A stretch of 17,654 nt of DNA, taken from NCBI GenBank assembly GCA_017405115.1, contig JAFRBA010000010.1, positions 1 through 17,654 of the forward strand, read 5' to 3'. This stretch comes from Kiritimatiellia bacterium (lineage in GTDB: Bacteria; Verrucomicrobiota; Kiritimatiellia; RFP12; UBA1067). The number at the start of each line of letters is the position of its first letter. The first letter of the stretch is position 1. The notes under the pieces were generated by a model. It worked only from the letters and a program-made list of their open reading frames with translations. It was not told the origin of the DNA and did not search any database. A program made the translations under genes and the position numbers. This document shows, piece after piece, positions 14,296 to 17,654 of this stretch.

Positions 14296-15792
14296 TCACG
14301 TCCTGTAGTTGGGCGCTTCCTTGGTTATGGTGATGTCGTGCGGGCGCGCTTCGCGGAGCCCGGCGGCCGTGACGCGGTAGAACTGCCCTTTCCTGTGGAG
14401 CTCGTCGATCGTGCGCGCCCCGCAGTAGCCGAGGCTGGCCCGCAGGCCGCCGCAGAACTGCGTCATGATGGAGCGGACCGCGCCGGAGTATGGCACCATT
14501 CCCTCGATGCCCTGCGGCACGAGGTCGTCCTCGGACTCCTTGTCTTGGAAGTATCGCGCACGCGAGCCCTTGCCGTTCTTGAGCGCGGCCATCGACCCCA
14601 TGCCGCGGTAGACGACGTACTGCCGTCCGTTCGAGTAAATCTTCTCGCCCGGAGACTCCTCGGTTCCCGCGAGGACGGAGCCAAGCATGACTGAGTCGGC
14701 TCCGGCGGCGAGGGCCTTGGGCACGTCGCCGGAGAGCTTGATGCCTCCGTCGGCAATCACCGACACGCCCGTGCCGCGCAACGCCTTCGCCGCGTTGTAC
14801 ACGGCCGTCAGCTGGGGGATGCCAACGCCGCACACAACGCGCGTCGTGCAGATCGACCCAGGGCCGATCCCCACCTTGACCGCATGCGCGCCGCACGCCG
14901 CCAGCGCCTTCGCGGCCTCCCCGGTCGCGATGTTGCCGGCTATGACGTCGACCTTGGGGAAATGGCGCACGATGTACTTCGTCATGTCCATGATCCCCTT
15001 GCTGTGGCCGTGCGCCGAGTCGACGACGACGACGTCGACCCCGGCGTCCGCCAGCTTCTCCATGCGCGTGAGGTCGCCGCGCCCGCCGGAGACCGACGCG
15101 GACACCCTCAGGCGGAAGTTGTCGTCGAGGTTATAGCTGCTGTCGGAGTTCTCCACTATGCGGCTCACGTCCGTGAAGCTGTAGAGACCCACGACACGCC
15201 CTTCGCGGTCCACTATGGGGAGCTTGCCGATCTTGTTCGTGCGCATCAGCTCGTAGGCCTTCTTGAGCGACGTGCCGGGCTTGGCGGTCAGCAGCGACTT
15301 CTGCATCACGTCGCGGAGCTTCGCCGCGTTCATCGGCGCGAAGCGCATGTCGGACGACGTGATCATCCCGACCAGCCTGTCCTCGCTGTCCAGAACAGGG
15401 AAGCCGTTGAACTTGATCTTGCGCTTCGCCTTTTCGCTGCGGAGGAATCCTATGTCGTCGTCCTCGTGGAAGCAGACCGGCGACTCGATAAGGCCGTTCA
15501 AGTGCTTCTTGACCTGGCGCACCTGCGCGGCCTGTTCGTCTTCCTCGAGATTCTTGTGGATGCAGCCGATTCCGCCGGCAAGCGCCATCGCGATCGCCAT
15601 CGGCGCCTCGGTCACCGTGTCCATCGCCGCGGACATGAACGGCACCTTCATCTTCGTGCGGCTCGTCAGGTTGGTTTCGAGGGACGTGTCGTCGGGCAGG
15701 AAGTCTGCGTACTGCGTCACCAACGTCACGTCGTCGTAAGTCAGCCCCTCGTAGGGGAATGCACGCATGAAGGCATCGAGTTTCCTGTTCAT
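14296..15792 (-). CDS. guaB: Inosine-5'-monophosphate dehydrogenase
   Basis: GuaB oxidises IMP to XMP with NAD+, the first committed step to guanine nucleotides. The 498-residue protein has the expected order: N-terminal barrel half with YDDVTLV (19-25), a CBS-domain pair at about 95-215, then the barrel with DSAHGHS (258-264), the substrate loop [10 protein letters not shown] with catalytic Cys315, IADGGI (about 346-351) and the flap/phosphate segment YRGMGSM (about 395-401). The length and both CBS domains are standard, so allosteric control by purine nucleotides is likely. ATG 15792 has AAAGGAG 6 bases upstream and a clear promoter just before it. It follows hisF by 63 bp and precedes lepB by 62 bp of heptamer repeats; no terminator separates guaB from lepB, so read-through is likely. 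Confidence 0.97.
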   Translation of the reverse strand: MNRKLDAFMRAFPYEGLTYDDVTLVTQYADFLPDDTSLETNLTSRTKMKVPFMSAAMDTVTEAPMAIAMALAGGIGCIHKNLEEDEQAAQVRQVKKHLNGLIESPVCFHEDDDIGFLRSEKAKRKIKFNGFPVLDSEDRLVGMITSSDMRFAPMNAAKLRDVMQKSLLTAKPGTSLKKAYELMRTNKIGKLPIVDREGRVVGLYSFTDVSRIVENSDSSYNLDDNFRLRVSASVSGGRGDLTRMEKLADAGVDVVVVDSAHGHSKGIMDMTKYIVRHFPKVDVIAGNIATGEAAKALAACGAHAVKVGIGPGSICTTRVVCGVGIPQLTAVYNAAKALRGTGVSVIADGGIKLSGDVPKALAAGADSVMLGSVLAGTEESPGEKIYSNGRQYVVYRGMGSMAALKNGKGSRARYFQDKESEDDLVPQGIEGMVPYSGAVRSIMTQFCGGLRASLGYCGARTIDELHRKGQFYRVTAAGLREARPHDITITKEAPNYRT

Positions 15793-15809
15793 CTTTCTCC
15801 TTTGCCGGT

Positions 15810-15839
15810 ATTATACTATTTCCACCCCGCTGAAATCAA
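15810..15839 (-). promoter_or_regulatory. Predicted guaB promoter
   Basis: On the minus strand, TTGATT (15834-15839), an 18-bp spacer and a perfect TATAAT (15810-15815) lie just before the guaB ribosome site. The expected transcription start is near 15803, giving a leader of roughly 10 bases. It lets guaB be expressed apart from hisHF. Confidence 0.6.
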
Positions 15840-15849
15840 GCATGGCGTT

Positions 15850-15884
15850 TGCCGACTAGGGACGCCGCAGGCGTCGCGTCGGCA
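15850..15884 (-). terminator. Two-stage hairpin at the 3' end of hisF
   Basis: Outer arms TGCCGAC and GTCGGCA (15850-15856, 15878-15884) enclose inner arms GACGCC and GGCGTC (15861-15866, 15870-15875) with a 3-base loop. The structure overlaps the last hisF codons and its stop. No T tract follows on the minus strand, so it may stabilise the mRNA end or act as a weak or factor-dependent terminator rather than a classical one. Confidence 0.45.
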
Positions 15885-16632
15885 GACCGGCGGCCTCCAT
15901 CGCCGCCTTGATGTCGCCGATCGAGTAGTCTCCGGTGTGGATCATCCCCGCCACGATCGCGGCGTCCGCGTTGGCGAGCTGGAACACCTCAACGACGTGC
16001 TCTGGCCTCCCGGCGCCACCGGACGCCACGACGGGGACGCCTACGGCTCCGGCTATCGCTTTCGTGATGCCGATCTCGAAGCCCTCGCGCGTGCCGTCGG
16101 CGTCCACCGAGTTGACCACGATCTCCCCGACGCCCAGGTCCTCCGCCCTGCGCGCCCATTCGACCGCGTCCATGCCCGTGAGCTCGCGGAACCCCCTCAC
16201 GGAGACTTCGTAGCCGCTTGGGCAAGACGCGCTGCGCACGGGGTCCATGCCGAGCACGACGCACTGGCGCCCGAATTCCGCCGCGCCTTCGGAGATGATG
16301 GACGGGTTGCGAACCGCGAGGGAGTTGACCGACACCTTCTCCGCGCCCGCGAGTATGACGCGCTCCATGTCGGCAAGCGACGAGATTCCCCCGCCGACCG
16401 CAAACGGGATGTGCACGGCCTTCGCGACCGACTCGACCATCCCGATGTCGATCGGGCGCCTCTCCGCAGACGCCGTGATGTCGTAGAAGACAAGTTCGTC
16501 GGCGCCGCCGTCGGAGTACGCGACGGCCATCTCGACAGGGTCGCCCAGGTCCACGTTGTTCTGGAACCTCACGCCTTTCGTGACGCGGCCGCGGCGCACG
16601 TCAAGGCACGGAATCACGCGCTTCGTCAGCAT
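15856..16632 (-). CDS. hisF: Imidazole glycerol phosphate synthase, cyclase subunit
   Basis: HisF uses ammonia from HisH to turn PRFAR into imidazole glycerol phosphate and AICAR in histidine synthesis. The 258-residue product matches the family along its whole length: MLTKRVIPCLDV with catalytic Asp11, the first half-barrel with DELVFYDITAS (45-55), FAVGGGIS phosphate loop (77-84), GMD with catalytic Asp130, and the second phosphate loop SGGAGRPEH. ATG 16632 overlaps the end of hisH by 7 bp, so the two subunits are probably made in equal amounts by coupled translation. The closing ARG-rich tail after about 250 is not conserved in what I know of the family. The remaining his genes are not in the window. 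Confidence 0.97.
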   Translation of the reverse strand: MLTKRVIPCLDVRRGRVTKGVRFQNNVDLGDPVEMAVAYSDGGADELVFYDITASAERRPIDIGMVESVAKAVHIPFAVGGGISSLADMERVILAGAEKVSVNSLAVRNPSIISEGAAEFGRQCVVLGMDPVRSASCPSGYEVSVRGFRELTGMDAVEWARRAEDLGVGEIVVNSVDADGTREGFEIGITKAIAGAVGVPVVASGGAGRPEHVVEVFQLANADAAIVAGMIHTGDYSIGDIKAAMEAAGLPTRRLRRP

Positions 16633-17237
16633 TTGCGCACCCCCTTCGGCAAGCCCATGAACGAGCGCAGCAGGTCCAGGCCCGCGTCGCCGGACTTCTC
16701 AGGGTGGAACTGCGTCGCGAAAAGTCCGCCGCGCCGCACGGCGGAGGCGAACTCGACGCCCGCGTACTCCGTCCGCCCAACGGCGCTGGGGTTCATCTCG
16801 ACATAGTATGAATGGACGAAGTAGAACTCGTCCATCGGCGGCAGCATCCCCTGCGGGTCGCTTCCGTGCACCTGGTTCCAGCCCATCTCGGGCACCTTGC
16901 AGCCGGGCACGGACGGGAATCGCCGCACCTGCCCCGGCAGGATCCCGAGCAGGTCCACGCCGCCGTCCTCCTCCGTGTGGGAGAAGAGTATCTGCATGCC
17001 AAGGCATATTCCCAGGAATGGCTTCGAGGCCGCCGCCGCGCGCACCGCTTCGACAAGGCCGAGCTCCGAAAGGCTGCGCATCGCGCTCTTCGCGGCGCCC
17101 ACGCCTGGGAACACTACGCGGTCGGCCGCGGCGACGACGACGGGGTCGCTCGTCACCGTCGTCTCGGCGCCGATCGCCGCAAAGGCGTTGCGGACGCTCG
17201 TAAGGTTGCCCGCCCGATAGTCAATGATTGCCGTCAT
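16626..17237 (-). CDS. hisH: Imidazole glycerol phosphate synthase, glutamine amidotransferase subunit
   Basis: HisH splits glutamine and passes ammonia through HisF. The 203-residue protein is a class I (triad) amidotransferase with Cys78 in GICLGMQ, His178 and Glu180 in TQFHPEKSG, and the typical N-terminus IIDYRAGNLTSV. This N-terminus fixes ATG 17237 as the start. A perfect -10 TATAAT ends only 8 bases before the ATG and there is no Shine-Dalgarno sequence, so the message is probably leaderless or nearly so. It is the first gene of the leftward block and overlaps hisF by 7 bp. Confidence 0.96.
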   Translation of the reverse strand: MTAIIDYRAGNLTSVRNAFAAIGAETTVTSDPVVVAAADRVVFPGVGAAKSAMRSLSELGLVEAVRAAAASKPFLGICLGMQILFSHTEEDGGVDLLGILPGQVRRFPSVPGCKVPEMGWNQVHGSDPQGMLPPMDEFYFVHSYYVEMNPSAVGRTEYAGVEFASAVRRGGLFATQFHPEKSGDAGLDLLRSFMGLPKGVRKC

Positions 17238-17245
17238 GGGCGGAT

Positions 17246-17254
17246 ATTATACCA
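17246..17254 (-). promoter_or_regulatory. Predicted hisH promoter (extended -10)
   Basis: On the minus strand TGG followed by TATAAT (17246-17251) forms an extended -10 element; the expected transcription start near 17239 is within about 2 bases of the hisH ATG at 17237. No strong -35 is seen, which fits an extended -10 promoter. The same TGGTATAAT string is used at 211-219. Confidence 0.6.
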
Positions 17255-17275
17255 AAAAAACTTTCACTTTCCCCA

Positions 17276-17305
17276 TTGACTTTTTACGAAAATATGCGAT
17301 ACTAT
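17276..17305 (+). promoter_or_regulatory. Predicted promoter of the CBM48 gene
   Basis: TTGACT (17276-17281) is followed after 18 bp by TACTAT (17300-17305); a GATACT with a TG extension two bases earlier is an alternative -10. It points right, back to back with the hisH promoter, and would give a leader of about 55 bases before ATG 17367. Confidence 0.5.
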
Positions 17306-17366
17306 TCGCCCGTTCGCCGCCGAAGGGCATATTCGCGGACAAAATAAAAGAAAGGGAAACAGGAAA

Positions 17367-17654
17367 ATGAAGATCAGGACCTCCAAGAAGGCCGTGGCGG
17401 AGAAGACCGTCGTTACGCGCAGTGCAAAGTCTGCGGCGAAGAAATCCGCCGTGCGCAAGTCGTCGGCAAAGAAAGCCGTCACCTTCACGGTGCACAGCGA
17501 CAAGGGGCATGCGGTCTACCTTGCCGGCGAGTTCAACGACTGGAACCCGACGGCGAAGAAGATGGCCTACAAGGCACGTGCGGGCATCTACACCGCGACT
17601 GTCAAGCTCGACCCCGGCAGCTACCAGTACAAGTTCGTCATCGACGGAACATGG
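17367..17654 (+). CDS. CBM48/AMPK-type glycogen-binding domain protein with basic N-terminal tail (partial)
   Basis: The first 96 codons are present and the frame is open at the window edge. Residues 1-36 are rich in Lys, Ala and Ser with repeated AKKS/AKKA-like units, similar in composition to bacterial histone H1-like tails. From about 36 the sequence turns into an isoamylase/AMPK-beta type carbohydrate-binding module: VTFTV, VYLAGEFNDWNP (about 47-58), ATVKLDPGSYQYKFVIDGTW (77-96). Such modules bind glycogen or starch-like glucans. No signal peptide is visible, so the protein should be cytoplasmic. AGG lies just before the ATG and AAAGGG slightly further. Many small proteins with this domain have no known enzyme activity; here the rest of the protein is not visible. 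Confidence 0.85.
   Translation, partial: MKIRTSKKAVAEKTVVTRSAKSAAKKSAVRKSSAKKAVTFTVHSDKGHAVYLAGEFNDWNPTAKKMAYKARAGIYTATVKLDPGSYQYKFVIDGTW

Noticed and set aside
14884..16806. A 640-codon open frame on the plus strand
   Set aside because: It is antisense to guaB, hisF and the end of hisH, all firmly identified, and its sequence is low-complexity Arg/His/Val-rich.
17308..17328. Short hairpin in the leader of the CBM48 gene
   Set aside because: The stem has a bulge, is short and overlaps the predicted transcription start, so a regulatory role cannot be supported.

Overview
The window is high-GC bacterial DNA with dense, tightly packed genes. It holds an insertion sequence, a three-gene set of exported carbohydrate-related enzymes, a long leftward block of housekeeping and membrane genes, and the start of a rightward gene. 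Secreted FAD_oxidored-type enzymes beside a GH20 hexosaminidase, an alanine/proline-rich transmembrane Ser/Thr kinase and a YdjY-like protein suggest the Planctomycetes-Verrucomicrobia-Chlamydiae group, perhaps Kiritimatiellota/Verrucomicrobiota from a gut-like habitat. This placement is inferred from gene content and general resemblance; there is no marker gene such as 16S.

Layout. Positions 1-1933 look like one complete IS4-superfamily insertion sequence. It has 31-bp imperfect terminal inverted repeats (26 of 31 identical), a DDE transposase with a full YREK signature, a terminator and a nested palindrome in the left end, and near-identical promoter-like modules at both ends. The right-hand module points outward. 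Positions 1972-7652 (+) are an apparent operon: an exported FAD-dependent oxidoreductase with a C-terminal jelly-roll-like region, a Tat-exported FAD-dependent oxidoreductase fused to a repeat/propeller-like region, and a GH20 beta-N-acetylhexosaminidase. Only 38 bp separate the element from this operon, so its transcription may come from the element.

Positions 17237-7662 (-) run hisH, hisF, guaB, lepB, a transmembrane Ser/Thr kinase-like gene, an aminotransferase, a YdjY-like exported protein and a membrane-anchored coiled-coil protein. hisH/hisF overlap by 7 bp. lepB/kinase and aminotransferase/YdjY-like each overlap by ATGA. guaB has its own promoter. The whole guaB-lepB gap is a tandem heptamer array of GTGNNNN units running into the lepB GTG start. 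From 17367 (+) a gene begins and leaves the window; it encodes a histone-tail-like Lys/Ala-rich N-terminus followed by a CBM48/AMPK-type glycogen-binding domain.

How the genes work together. HisH and HisF make imidazole glycerol phosphate and release AICAR, which can re-enter purine synthesis as IMP; GuaB then takes IMP to XMP. LepB would process the signal peptides of exported proteins such as those of the FAD/GH20 operon. The FAD/GH20 operon is most simply read as extracytoplasmic processing of amino-sugar-containing glycans, possibly with an oxidative step; that step is a hypothesis. The points most worth checking are the outward promoter of the insertion sequence, the FAD/FAD/GH20 operon with its two export routes, the degenerate kinase catalytic loop, the heptamer array before lepB and the basic-tailed CBM48 protein.
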